64,000 bases of DNA from Paracoccus shanxieyensis (GTDB taxonomy: Bacteria > Pseudomonadota > Alphaproteobacteria > Rhodobacterales > Rhodobacteraceae): positions 147,685 through 211,684 of the forward strand of contig NZ_WMII01000007.1 of the NCBI RefSeq assembly GCF_009711265.1, in the 5' to 3' direction. Below the pieces are notes generated by a model. It searched no databases and had not been told where the DNA came from. It saw only the letters and a program-made list of their open reading frames with translations. A program made the translations under genes and the position numbers. Positions 36,245 through 44,434 of this stretch are shown here, piece by piece. Each line of letters opens with the position of its first letter. The stretch's first letter is position 1.

Positions 36245-36796
36245 TTGTCCGATCTGTCTTTGTTCTTTGGCCAGTTTCTGCGCCGTCCTTCCGAAATCCG
36301 CGCCATCGCGCCCACGGGCCGCGCCACGGCGCGCGAAATGGCGCGGCTTGTGACCCCCGACATGCAGGCGGTGGCCGAGATCGGTTCCGGAACCGGGACG
36401 ATTTCCGCAGCGATCCTGAACACCGGCCTGCCGCCCGAGCGGCTGGAAATGTATGAGCTGAACGCCGCCTTTTGCGGCCGTCTGCGGGATCGTTTTCCGG
36501 GGGCGGTCGTGCACAACCTGCCTGCGCAGGAGATGGTCAATGTCGGCCGCGCGGGGCTGGATGCTGTGATTTCCGGCGTGCCCACCTTGCCCATGCCCGA
36601 CGAATTGCAATCGGCCATCGTCGGCGCGGCCTTTCAGATGATGAAGCCCGGCGCGCCCTTCGTGCAGATCACCTATGGCCCCGCCCCGCCGCTGTCAGAG
36701 GCGGTGCGCCGCAAATTCGCTCTGTCGCATACGAAAAGCCCGCGCATCTGGGCAAATCTGCCGCCCGCACAGGTCTATGTGTTTCGTCAGCTTTAA
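36245..36796 (+). CDS. SAM-dependent methyltransferase, phospholipid N-methyltransferase-like
   Basis: This 183-residue class I methyltransferase has the SAM-binding motif VAEIGSGTGTISAAIL near residue 45 and post-motifs MYELNAAF and VVHNLPAQEM. The N-terminus FFGQFLRRPSEIRAIAPTGR resembles the small COG3963 proteins that include PmtA-like phosphatidylethanolamine methyltransferases; substrate specificity is not proven. A TTG start at 36245 was chosen because AGGAGG lies six bases upstream, and no ATG precedes the conserved region at a suitable distance. It lies between sspB and fumC. Confidence 0.72.
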   Translation: MSDLSLFFGQFLRRPSEIRAIAPTGRATAREMARLVTPDMQAVAEIGSGTGTISAAILNTGLPPERLEMYELNAAFCGRLRDRFPGAVVHNLPAQEMVNVGRAGLDAVISGVPTLPMPDELQSAIVGAAFQMMKPGAPFVQITYGPAPPLSEAVRRKFALSHTKSPRIWANLPPAQVYVFRQL

Positions 36797-36867
36797 GCGG
36801 CTTTCACGCCGGGCCACGATGTGACCGCTAACTGCGTTATTCCGCTTCCGAATTGCTTATCCGGGGC

Positions 36868-36887
36868 GCGCGGGCTAAAACCCGCGC
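36868..36887 (+). promoter_or_regulatory. Hairpin in the fumC leader
   Basis: GCGCGGG (36868-36874) and CCCGCGC (36881-36887) form a 7-bp stem with loop CTAAAA, ending 21 bp before the fumC ATG and just ahead of its GAGGG ribosome binding site. No U-tract follows, so it may influence translation or mark the end of the preceding transcript. Confidence 0.35.
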
Positions 36888-36908
36888 AAACTCGTGAGGG
36901 ATGATGAC

Positions 36909-38303
36909 ATGACCGATACCCGCACCGAAACCGACAGCTTTGGCCCGCTTGAGGTTCCGTCCGACAAGTTCTGGGGCGCGCAGACGCAGCGCTCGATCAT
37001 GAACTTCCCGATTGGCTGGGAGCGTCAGCCGGTCCCGGTGATCCGCGCGCTTGGCATCATCAAGCAGGCCGCTGCGCAGGTGAACATGGCCACCGGCAAT
37101 CTGGACGCCACGCTGGGTAATGCGATGGTGCAGGCCGCAAGCGAAGTGGCGGCGGGCAAGTTCGACGACAACTTCCCGCTGGTCGTGTGGCAGACCGGAT
37201 CCGGCACGCAGTCGAACATGAATGCCAATGAAGTCATCTCGAATCGCGCGATCCAGATTCTGGGCGGCGAGATGGGCTCGAAAAAGCCTGTGCACCCCAA
37301 TGACCATGTGAACATGGGGCAGTCGTCGAACGACACCTTCCCGACCGCGATGCATGTGGCCATTGCCATGCATGCCCGCGATCTGCTGATCCCGGGGCTG
37401 GAAAAGCTGCACAAGGCGCTGGTCGCCAAGTCCGAGGAATTCAAGGACATCATCAAGATCGGCCGCACCCATACGCAGGATGCGACGCCGCTGACCCTGG
37501 GTCAGGAATTCGGCGGCTATGCCCATCAGGTTGCCAAGGGCATCGAGCGCGTCAAACTGGCCCTGGGTGACATCTATGAACTGGCGCAGGGCGGCACCGC
37601 CGTCGGCACCGGGCTGAACACCAAGAAGGGCTGGGACACGGCCATCGCGGCGGAAATCGCCAAGATCACCGGCCTGCCGTTCGTCACCGCGCCGAACAAG
37701 TTCGAGGCGCTGGCCGCGCATGACGCGATGGTGTTCTTTTCCGGCGCGCTGAAAACCGTCGCCGGGTCGCTGTTCAAGATCGCCAATGACATGCGCCTGC
37801 TGGGGTCCGGCCCGCGGTCTGGTCTGGGCGAGCTGATCTTGCCGGAAAATGAGCCCGGTTCCTCGATCATGCCGGGCAAGGTGAACCCGACGCAGGCCGA
37901 AGCGCTGACCATGGTTTGTGCCCATGTCATGGGCAATGACGCGGCCATCGGATTTGCCGGCTCGCAGGGCCATTTCGAGCTGAACGTCTATAACCCGATG
38001 ATGTCTTATAACGTGCTGCAATCCATGCAGCTTCTGGGCGATGCGGCGGGCTCGTTCACCGACAATATGGTCGTCGGCACGCAGGCCAATATTCCGCGCA
38101 TCGACAAGCTGATGAAGGAATCGCTGATGCTGGTGACGGCGCTGGCGCCGACCATCGGCTATGACAACGCGACCAAGGTCGCCAAGACCGCGCATAAGAA
38201 CGGCACCACGCTGCGCGAGGAGGCCATCGCGCTGGGTCTGGTCGATGGCGAGACCTTTGACCGCGTGGTCCGCCCCGAGCAGATGGTCGGGCCGGAAGAC
38301 TGA
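36909..38303 (+). CDS. fumC: Class II fumarate hydratase
   Basis: This 464-residue iron-independent fumarase converts fumarate and water to L-malate in the TCA cycle. The superfamily signature [11 protein letters not shown] is present, along with [35 protein letters not shown] and [15 protein letters not shown], which carry active-site residues. The ATG at 36909 is preceded by GAGGG; an in-frame start at 36894 would overlap that site. The stop shares a base with a following short frame, and two small conserved genes lie downstream. Confidence 0.96.
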   Translation: MTDTRTETDSFGPLEVPSDKFWGAQTQRSIMNFPIGWERQPVPVIRALGIIKQAAAQVNMATGNLDATLGNAMVQAASEVAAGKFDDNFPLVVWQTGSGTQSNMNANEVISNRAIQILGGEMGSKKPVHPNDHVNMGQSSNDTFPTAMHVAIAMHARDLLIPGLEKLHKALVAKSEEFKDIIKIGRTHTQDATPLTLGQEFGGYAHQVAKGIERVKLALGDIYELAQGGTAVGTGLNTKKGWDTAIAAEIAKITGLPFVTAPNKFEALAAHDAMVFFSGALKTVAGSLFKIANDMRLLGSGPRSGLGELILPENEPGSSIMPGKVNPTQAEALTMVCAHVMGNDAAIGFAGSQGHFELNVYNPMMSYNVLQSMQLLGDAAGSFTDNMVVGTQANIPRIDKLMKESLMLVTALAPTIGYDNATKVAKTAHKNGTTLREEAIALGLVDGETFDRVVRPEQMVGPED

Positions 38304-38560
38304 TGCGCAGCGTCCCGCGGCTGAGGCTTCAGGGCGGGACGGATCAGGCGCTGGCGCTGCGATGCGCAGCCGTTCTGAAACCAGACCTTTCGCCGGGAGA
38401 TCCGGCGGAAGGCGCGCCTGACGCGCCGGTCATGCGTCCTGCTGCCGAAATTCTGGGCGAGATTGGCGCGACATCGGGGCGTTTGGGCAAATATGGCTTT
38501 GCCGGATGCGGTCTTTGGTCACAGGATCGGTTTGGCGTTGGCAGGCAGTGCGTTGAATGA
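38303..38560 (+). CDS. Possible small unrecognised protein between fumC and the DUF4169 gene
   Basis: An 85-codon frame starts on the last base of the fumC stop (TGATG) and ends in an ATGA overlap with the DUF4169 gene. That is the geometry of a translationally coupled gene. The protein shows no recognised motif, has no hydrophobic segment, and its composition (many R, G, A, P) could equally be non-coding high-GC sequence. It is listed with low confidence. Confidence 0.25.
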   Translation: MRSVPRLRLQGGTDQALALRCAAVLKPDLSPGDPAEGAPDAPVMRPAAEILGEIGATSGRLGKYGFAGCGLWSQDRFGVGRQCVE

Positions 38561-38748
38561 CAAAGATCATCAATCTTCGCCTGGCGCGAAAAACGGCCGC
38601 ACGGGATGCGGCGCGCAAGCAAGGTGACGAAAATGCGGCCCGGTTTGGCCGCACGAAGCAGCAGAAACAGGTTGAGAAGGATGATCGCGACCGTGCCGCG
38701 CGCCATCTGGATGGTCATCGGCGCGATGGTGATAGTCACGATGCCTGA
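38557..38748 (+). CDS. DUF4169 small basic protein
   Basis: This 63-residue highly charged protein has the DUF4169 pattern: INLRLARKTAARDAARKQ, then NAARFGRTKQQKQ, then ARHLDGHRRDG. It is predicted to be helical. The function of the family is not known. In alphaproteobacteria it is commonly found beside a ribbon-helix-helix protein, as here, where the two genes overlap by eight bases. Confidence 0.82.
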   Translation: MTKIINLRLARKTAARDAARKQGDENAARFGRTKQQKQVEKDDRDRAARHLDGHRRDGDSHDA

Positions 38749-38980
38749 ACTGCCCGCGATGTCCGCGCCCGCCAAACGCTCGGTTACGATTGGGGGGCAT
38801 CGCACCTCGGTCAGTCTTGAGGATGCCTTCTGGCGCGAATTGCGCGGCATCGCCAAGATGCGCGGCCAGACCGCCGCCGCGCTGATCGCGGCCATCGACG
38901 CCAAGCGTCCGGCCGAGGTGGGGCTGGCCACCGCCTTGCGGCTTTATGTGCTGTCGGAACTGCTGAAACGGCTGCGTTAG
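38741..38980 (+). CDS. Ribbon-helix-helix domain protein
   Basis: This 79-residue protein has a ribbon-helix-helix fold (RHH_4 type): strand RSVTIGGHRTSVSLED, first helix AFWRELRGIAKMRG, then TAAALIAAIDAKRP, with a C-terminal helix ATALRLYVLSELLKRL. It may bind DNA as a dimer, but no target is known. An ATG at 38759 is an alternative start that still keeps the domain. It overlaps the DUF4169 gene and is probably co-expressed with it. Confidence 0.78.
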   Translation: MPELPAMSAPAKRSVTIGGHRTSVSLEDAFWRELRGIAKMRGQTAAALIAAIDAKRPAEVGLATALRLYVLSELLKRLR

Positions 38981-39054
38981 GCCCGTAACGCTTGCGGGTT
39001 CGGCTTTCGCTGGCTAGAAGCGCCTGCGATATTCCGTAGAAATTGGGAAGCACC

Positions 39055-39795
39055 ATGGCAGGCCATAGCAAATGGGCCAATATCCAGCATCGGAAGGGCA
39101 AGCAGGACAAGCTGCGCTCGAAGCTGTTCTCGAAGCTGGCCAAAGAGATCACCGTCGCCGCGAAGATGGGCGATCCCGATCCCGACAAGAACCCCCGGCT
39201 GCGTCTGGCGGTCAAGGAAGCCAAGTCGAGTTCGGTGCCGAAGGACGTGATCGACCGCGCGATCAAGAAATCGCAGGGCGGTGACGCCGAGAACTATGAC
39301 GAGATCCGCTATGAGGGTTACGGCCCGAACGGCATCGCGATCATCGTCGAGGCGATGACCGACAACCGCAACCGCACCGCGTCCAATGTCCGCAGCTATT
39401 TCACCAAGCATGGCGGCGATCTGGGCCAGACCGGATCGGTCAACTTCATGTTCGACCGTAAGGGCGAGATCATGTATCCCGCCAGCGCCGGTGACGCCGA
39501 CACGGTGATGATGGCCGCGATCGAAGCCGGGGCCGAGGATGTCCAGAGCGACGAGGACGGGCACTGGATCTATACCTCGGACACCGATCTGGCCGAGGTC
39601 TCGACCGCGCTGGAAGCGGCGCTTGGCGAAAGCGAGACGGCGAAGCTGATCTGGAAGCCGCAGGCTCCGACCGAGATCGACCTTGAGACGGCGACGAAGC
39701 TGATGAAGCTGATCGACGCACTGGAGGACGATGACGACGTGCAGAACGTCACCGGCAATTTCGACATCCCCGAGGATGTGGCCGCGCAGCTTTGA
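39055..39795 (+). CDS. yebC: YebC/PmpR-family transcriptional regulatory protein
   Basis: This 246-residue protein of the YebC/TACO1 family starts with the invariant [18 protein letters not shown]. It continues with [40 protein letters not shown] and [11 protein letters not shown]. Members of the family bind DNA or assist ribosomes at difficult sequences; which role applies here is not shown. Length is typical. The ATG at 39055 is fixed by the conserved N-terminus. Confidence 0.95.
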   Translation: MAGHSKWANIQHRKGKQDKLRSKLFSKLAKEITVAAKMGDPDPDKNPRLRLAVKEAKSSSVPKDVIDRAIKKSQGGDAENYDEIRYEGYGPNGIAIIVEAMTDNRNRTASNVRSYFTKHGGDLGQTGSVNFMFDRKGEIMYPASAGDADTVMMAAIEAGAEDVQSDEDGHWIYTSDTDLAEVSTALEAALGESETAKLIWKPQAPTEIDLETATKLMKLIDALEDDDDVQNVTGNFDIPEDVAAQL

Positions 39796-39811
39796 TTGCG
39801 GGCCTTGGGCC

Positions 39812-39836
39812 GGTGAGTATTTGAAGAACGAAGAAG
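39812..39836 (+). repeat. Dispersed GTATTT motif, copy 3
   Basis: GGTGAGTATTTGAAGAACGA, continuing to AGAAG, lies in the 41-bp gap between convergent yebC and argP. It is closest to the copy at 15707. Confidence 0.4.
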
Positions 39837-40676
39837 TCAGGGTCGCAGGTCTGCTGCGGCCCTTTCCTTTATTGTGCGGGTCAGGGGCGCGAGGCTTTGG
39901 CGCATGGCGCGCTGCACATGCCAGTAAAGCGGGATGTCCAGCGGCAGGTCGGCGTTCAGATGCGCCAGTGGCGGCCGCGCCATGGTTTCGGGGATCATGC
40001 CCCAGCCAAGGCCCAGTTCCACCGCCCGCGCGAAGGCTTCCGAGGAGGGGATCATGTGGCCGGTCGGGTGCAGGCGCTGGCCGGTCTGCAGCCGCGCCCA
40101 GCGGCTTTGCGCGGCGTCCTTGTGGTTGAAGATGACCGCCGGGGCTGCCAGCGTTTTCGCGGTGATGCCGCCGGCGAAATGGCGCGCGATGAAATCCGGC
40201 GTGGCCATCGCGTAATAGCGCATATGGCCCAGCGGCGTGACCTCGCATCCCGGAACCGGGTGCGGGTCCGAACTGATGACCGCCGAGACCTGTCCCTTGC
40301 CCAGCCAGTCGCGGGCGTGGTCCTGATCGTCGATCAGCAGATCGTAAAGCACCGGCAGGGCCGTCATGACCGGCGGGAACCATGTGGCAAGGCTGTCGGC
40401 ATTGACCGCGATGCGCAGGGTCGGCTTTGGCGCGGTAGGGTCCAGCGCCTGTTCCAGCAGCCGCACCTGATCCAGATGCTGCACCAGCCGCATGGCCTTG
40501 GCGGTGCCGCGCGCGGGCGGGCCGCGCTGGATCAGCACCTCGCCCAGCTTTTCCTCGAGTCCCTTGATGCGCTGCGAAATAGCCGAGGGGGTGACGCCCA
40601 GGGCCGCGGCTGCGGCTTCGAACGAGCCGCGGCGGATGATCTCGGCCAAGGCAATGAGGGCGGGATAGTCGAGCAT
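39837..40676 (-). CDS. argP: LysR-family regulator ArgP
   Basis: This 279-residue LysR-type activator probably controls the divergent basic amino acid exporter gene in response to arginine or lysine. The N-terminal winged helix is clear (LAEIIRRGSFEAAAAALGVT, then PSAISQRIKGLEEKLGEVLI) and matches ArgP/IciA in detail (LIQRGPPARGT). A periplasmic-binding-type effector domain follows. The ATG at 40676 matches the family N-terminus MLDYPALIALAEI. It starts 84 bp from argO on the other strand. Confidence 0.9.
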   Translation of the reverse strand: MLDYPALIALAEIIRRGSFEAAAAALGVTPSAISQRIKGLEEKLGEVLIQRGPPARGTAKAMRLVQHLDQVRLLEQALDPTAPKPTLRIAVNADSLATWFPPVMTALPVLYDLLIDDQDHARDWLGKGQVSAVISSDPHPVPGCEVTPLGHMRYYAMATPDFIARHFAGGITAKTLAAPAVIFNHKDAAQSRWARLQTGQRLHPTGHMIPSSEAFARAVELGLGWGMIPETMARPPLAHLNADLPLDIPLYWHVQRAMRQSLAPLTRTIKERAAADLRP

Positions 40677-40685
40677 TAGCCTGCC

Positions 40686-40708
40686 TTCATTTGGGTAAGG
40701 ATTATGAA
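40686..40708. promoter_or_regulatory. Candidate ArgP operator between argP and argO
   Basis: TTCAT (40686-40690) and ATGAA (40704-40708) form an inverted repeat with a 13-bp spacer in the divergent region, the kind of dyad LysR proteins bind. It lies ten bases from the argP start and about 50 bp upstream of argO. Confidence 0.35.
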
Positions 40709-40760
40709 TTTGCCTGAATAGCACGCCTGCGGCAAGAAGGCCGGAAAACGGGAGAGTGCG

Positions 40761-41354
40761 ATGCAGGCTTATCTTGCCGGGCTGGCGACGGGACTGTCGC
40801 TGATCCTGGCCATCGGCGCGCAGAATGCCTTTGTGCTGAAGCAGGGGCTGATGCGGCGCCATGTCTTTGCGACCTGCGCGTTCTGCGCCTTGTCGGATGC
40901 CGTGCTGATCGTGCTGGGCGTCATGGGGGCGGGGGCGATGGCCGCGCATTTTCCGTGGTTCCTGCCGCTGATGCGCTGGGGCGGCGCGGCGTTTCTGCTG
41001 GTCTATGGGGCGCGGGCCCTTCTGGCGGCGTGGCGGGGGGGTGGCGCGTTGCACGCAAGCGAGGCGGCGCCCAGCCTGTCTGCGACGCTGGTGGTCATTG
41101 CCGCGCTGACATGGCTGAACCCGCATGTCTGGCTGGATACGGTCGTGCTGCTGGGGTCGCTGTCCAGCGGCTTCGACCGTCTGCCCTTTGCGGCGGGGGC
41201 GGTCAGCGGATCGTTTCTGTTCTTCTTTTCGCTGGGCTATGGTGCGCGCTTTCTGGCTCCGGTCTTTGCGCGGCCCAAGGCGTGGCAGGTGCTGGATGTC
41301 TGTGTCGGTCTGGTCATGTGGACCATCGCATTCGGGCTGATCGTCAAGGGCTGA
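40761..41354 (+). CDS. argO: LysE/ArgO-family basic amino acid exporter
   Basis: This 197-residue inner-membrane exporter of arginine or lysine has six hydrophobic segments. The LysE signature GLSLILAIGAQNAFVLKQGL lies at the N-terminus, and LTWLNPHVWLDTVVLLGSLS near residue 115 is also typical. It is divergent from argP, the usual arrangement for an ArgP-activated exporter. A ribosome binding site GGGAGAG precedes the ATG. Confidence 0.92.
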   Translation: MQAYLAGLATGLSLILAIGAQNAFVLKQGLMRRHVFATCAFCALSDAVLIVLGVMGAGAMAAHFPWFLPLMRWGGAAFLLVYGARALLAAWRGGGALHASEAAPSLSATLVVIAALTWLNPHVWLDTVVLLGSLSSGFDRLPFAAGAVSGSFLFFFSLGYGARFLAPVFARPKAWQVLDVCVGLVMWTIAFGLIVKG

Positions 41355-41379
41355 CTTGCGCTTGCCCGCCGCAGCCGTC

Positions 41380-42297
41380 ATGGCTGGTGGCATGAGCGGA
41401 ACTTCCACCAGACAGGACGTGATCGGCATCCTTTGGATGCTGTCGGCCGGGCTTTGCTTCGTCGCGGTCAACGGCACCGTGCGCTGGCTGGGTCAGTCGC
41501 TGCCGGCAGCCGAGGCGGCGTTCCTGCGCTTTGTCTTTGGGCTGGTATTTCTGGTGCCCGTGCTGCTGCCGGCCTTGCGGCGGGGCTTTGCGCCCAAGGT
41601 CTGGCGGCTGTTTGCCCTGCGTGGCGCGCTGCATGTGGTGGCGGTGATCCTGTGGTTTTACGCCATGGCCCGCATCACCGTGGCCGAGGTGACGGCCATC
41701 GGCTTTCTGAACCCGATCATCGTCACCGTCGGCGCAGCCTTGCTGCTGGGCGAGCGGCTGTCATGGCGGCGCGGGCTGGCCATCGTCGTGGCCTTGGGCG
41801 GGGCGCTGATCGTGCTGCGCCCCGGATTGCGTGTGCTGGAGGCAGGCCATATTGCGCAGCTTGGCGCGGCGGTGGCCTTTGGGTCGTCCTATCTGGTCGC
41901 GAAACGCCTGTCGGATCTGGCACCGCCCGCCGTGGTCGTGGCGATAATGTCGCTGACGGTCTGCATCGGGCTGGCGCCGATTGCCGCGCTGGACTGGGTG
42001 GCGCCGTCGGCGCTGCAATGCGCGGTGCTGGCCTGCACGGCGGCGTTCGCGACGGCGGCGCATTATGCCATGACGCGGGCCTTTGTCGCGGCACCGCTGA
42101 CCGTCACGCAGCCGGTGGTGTTCCTGCAGCTGATCTGGGCCAGCCTGCTGGGCGCGCTGGTCTTTGCCGAGCCGGTGGATCTGTGGGTGCTGATCGGCGG
42201 CGGCGTGATGATCGGCGCGATCTGCTATATCACATGGCGCGAGGCCCGGTTGCGGCGCGCGGTCACCCCGCCCCCCGGTCTGGCCCGCGAGGGATAG
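41380..42297 (+). CDS. EamA/DMT-family membrane transporter
   Basis: This 305-residue inner-membrane protein has ten predicted helices arranged as two EamA repeats (about residues 15-150 and 160-290). FLRFVFGLVFLVPVLLPAL and TVTQPVVFLQLIWASLLGAL are typical. Members export metabolites or amino acids; the substrate is unknown. It follows argO by 25 bp on the same strand, so co-transcription is likely. The start is uncertain: ATG at 41380 or 41392, with a TTG at 41356 also in frame; none has a strong ribosome binding site. Confidence 0.8.
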   Translation: MAGGMSGTSTRQDVIGILWMLSAGLCFVAVNGTVRWLGQSLPAAEAAFLRFVFGLVFLVPVLLPALRRGFAPKVWRLFALRGALHVVAVILWFYAMARITVAEVTAIGFLNPIIVTVGAALLLGERLSWRRGLAIVVALGGALIVLRPGLRVLEAGHIAQLGAAVAFGSSYLVAKRLSDLAPPAVVVAIMSLTVCIGLAPIAALDWVAPSALQCAVLACTAAFATAAHYAMTRAFVAAPLTVTQPVVFLQLIWASLLGALVFAEPVDLWVLIGGGVMIGAICYITWREARLRRAVTPPPGLAREG

Positions 42298-42389
42298 GCG
42301 CGCAGCCGCAAACGAAAACGGCCCGCATCAGCGCAGGGCTGACACGGGACCGTCGCGGCGCTTCGTGTGGCGCGGTCAATGCCGCGGCC

Positions 42390-43436
42390 TCAGTGTTCGG
42401 ACGCGCCGCCTTTTCTGGCGCCGGGATCGACAAGGCGCAGCATGATCGAATGGCGCGTGACACGCCCGCCGCCTTGCAGGGGCAGGGCATCGCTGCCGGA
42501 ATCGGTCAGCATCCGCATGGCATCGCGCACCGGCGTGTCGCGCGGGATGGGATCGCCCGCAGCCTCGCCGGGTTCGGCCATGTCCTCGGCGGTCAGCACG
42601 CCCAAGGGGTTCATGTGGGCCACAAAATCCTCGACATAGGCATCGACCGGGTTCGCGATGATTTCGCGCGCCGTGCCGACCTGCACGATGCGCCCGCCCT
42701 CCATCAGGGCGATGCGGTTGCCGATGCGGAAGGCCTCGTCCAGATCGTGGCTGACAAAGACGATGCTGCGCTGGAAGCGCTGTTGCAGTTCCAGCAGTTC
42801 ATCCTGCAGCCGGGTGCGGATCAGCGGGTCCAGCGCGCTGAAGGGTTCGTCCATCAGCAGGATCGGCGCTTCGGTCGCGAAGGCGCGCGCAAGGCCCACG
42901 CGCTGCTGCATGCCGCCCGACAGATCGCCCACCTTGCGATCCGCCCATTCGGTCAGCCCGACGGTGGACAGCTGCGATTCGACCCGCTTCTGGCGTTCCT
43001 TGGGCGGCACGCCCGCAAGCTCCAGCCCCAGCCCGACATTCTCGCGGACCGAACGCCATGGCAGCAGGCCGAACTGCTGAAAGACCATGGCGACATTGTG
43101 GCGGCGCAGGCGGCGCAACTCGGCCCCGCGTGCCTTGGTGACCGAGGCCATCTGCTTGCCGTCCCAGATCCGCACATCGCCGCGACAGACCTGATTAAGC
43201 CCGTTCACCGCCCGAAGCAGCGTGGATTTGCCCGAACCGGACAGCCCCATCAGCACCAGAATTTCGCCCTCGCGGACGTTCAGGCTGCAATTGTGGACGC
43301 CCAGAACCTGCCCGGTTTCCGCCTTGATCGGGCCGCGCGCCAGACCCTGATCCATCAGCGGCAGGGCAGCCTGAGGATTTTCGCCAAAGACGATGTTCAC
43401 ATTGTCGAATTCGACGGCGTTGCGATCTTCAGTCAT
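42390..43436 (-). CDS. choV: Choline ABC transporter ATP-binding protein
   Basis: This 348-residue ATPase energises choline/betaine uptake. Walker A GLSGSGKST, the Q-loop MVFQQFGLLPWRSVRENV, signature LSGGMQQRVGLARA, Walker B ILLMDEPFSALDP and the switch histidine in VFVSHDLDEA are all present. The N-terminal addition before Walker A and the C-terminal CBS-like tail are the ProV/ChoV layout. It is last in choX-choW-choV on the minus strand and overlaps choW by eight bases. Choline is inferred from the divergent bet genes. Confidence 0.9.
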   Translation of the reverse strand: MTEDRNAVEFDNVNIVFGENPQAALPLMDQGLARGPIKAETGQVLGVHNCSLNVREGEILVLMGLSGSGKSTLLRAVNGLNQVCRGDVRIWDGKQMASVTKARGAELRRLRRHNVAMVFQQFGLLPWRSVRENVGLGLELAGVPPKERQKRVESQLSTVGLTEWADRKVGDLSGGMQQRVGLARAFATEAPILLMDEPFSALDPLIRTRLQDELLELQQRFQRSIVFVSHDLDEAFRIGNRIALMEGGRIVQVGTAREIIANPVDAYVEDFVAHMNPLGVLTAEDMAEPGEAAGDPIPRDTPVRDAMRMLTDSGSDALPLQGGGRVTRHSIMLRLVDPGARKGGASEH

Positions 43437-44280
43437 TGTGTTTCCCCACGCGCAGCATCCGGTCCAGCATGATCGCGACGATCACGATGATGAAGCCGCT
43501 TTCAAAACCCAGCGCCGTGTTGACGCTGTTCAGCGCCCGGACGACGGGAACGCCCAGACCCGAAGCGCCGACCAGCGCCGCAATCACCACCATCGACAGC
43601 GACAGCATGATGGTCTGGTTCAGGCCCGCCATGATCTGCGGCAAGGCGCTGGGAAGCTCGACCTTCCACAGCAATTGGCGCGGGGTCGCACCAAAGGCCA
43701 CAGCGGCCTCGACCAGCGCCTTCGGGGTCGAGGAGATGCCCAGATAGGTCAGGCGGATCGGCGCGGGCAGCACGAAGATCACCGTGGCGATCAGGCCGGG
43801 GACCATGCCGATGCCGAAAAACACGATGGCCGGGATCAGATAGACGAAGGTGGGCAGCGTCTGCATCAGGTCCAGAACCGGGCGCATCCATGCGTAAAGC
43901 TTGGGCCGGTGCGCGCAGGCGATGCCGATGGGCACGCCGATGGCCATGCAGACCACGCAGGCCGACAGCACCAGCGTCAGCGACTGCATCATCTCTTCCC
44001 AATAGCCCTGGTTCAGGACGAACAGAAAGCCCAGCAGGACCAGAAGGCAGGTCTTCCAGCTGCGTTGCAGCGCCCATGTCAGGGCGACCATCAGCAGGGT
44101 GAAGATCAGCGGATGCGGCAATTCCAGCAGCCACAGGATGCCGCCGATCAGCGAATCCATCGCCTTGGAGATGGCGTTGAAGACGAAGGCGGCATTGGCG
44201 TTCAGCCAGTCGAAGATCGCCTTGGCCGTCTTGCCGACCGGAATCTTGGTCCCGGTCAAAAGATCAGTGAGTTGTTCCAT
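43429..44280 (-). CDS. choW: Choline ABC transporter permease
   Basis: This 283-residue inner-membrane permease of the ProW/OpuAB family has about seven hydrophobic helices. The cytoplasmic-loop EAA-type motif appears as VEAAVAFGATPRQLLWKVEL, the site that contacts the ATPase. The N-terminus resembles ChoW (PVGKTAKAIFDWLNANAAFV). Its end overlaps choV, and it begins 154 bp after choX with a hairpin in between. Confidence 0.9.
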   Translation of the reverse strand: MEQLTDLLTGTKIPVGKTAKAIFDWLNANAAFVFNAISKAMDSLIGGILWLLELPHPLIFTLLMVALTWALQRSWKTCLLVLLGFLFVLNQGYWEEMMQSLTLVLSACVVCMAIGVPIGIACAHRPKLYAWMRPVLDLMQTLPTFVYLIPAIVFFGIGMVPGLIATVIFVLPAPIRLTYLGISSTPKALVEAAVAFGATPRQLLWKVELPSALPQIMAGLNQTIMLSLSMVVIAALVGASGLGVPVVRALNSVNTALGFESGFIIVIVAIMLDRMLRVGKHND

Positions 44281-44405
44281 GCGTCTTTTCTTTCTGCCGG
44301 TCGGGATTTCGGTCCTGTCCTGCGCCGCAGCAGCGGCCGGTCAGGCTCTCGGGCCCCGGCGAGGGTAGATGAAATCGCGCCCCGAAGGACATGGAGAGGG
44401 GGTGC

Positions 44406-44425
44406 GGCGGGGACAGGGCCCCGCC
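44406..44425 (-). promoter_or_regulatory. Intercistronic hairpin between choX and choW
   Basis: GGCGGGG (44406-44412) and CCCCGCC (44419-44425) form a 7-bp GC stem with a 6-nt loop, nine bases after the choX stop. Such hairpins often protect the binding-protein part of the transcript so that it is made in excess over the permease. There is no U-tract. Confidence 0.45.
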
Positions 44426-44434
44426 TGCCGATAC

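Noticed and set aside
38606..38740. Upstream extension of the RHH protein including a hydrophobic stretch
   Set aside because: It lies within the DUF4169 gene in another frame, and the RHH domain begins after the chosen start.
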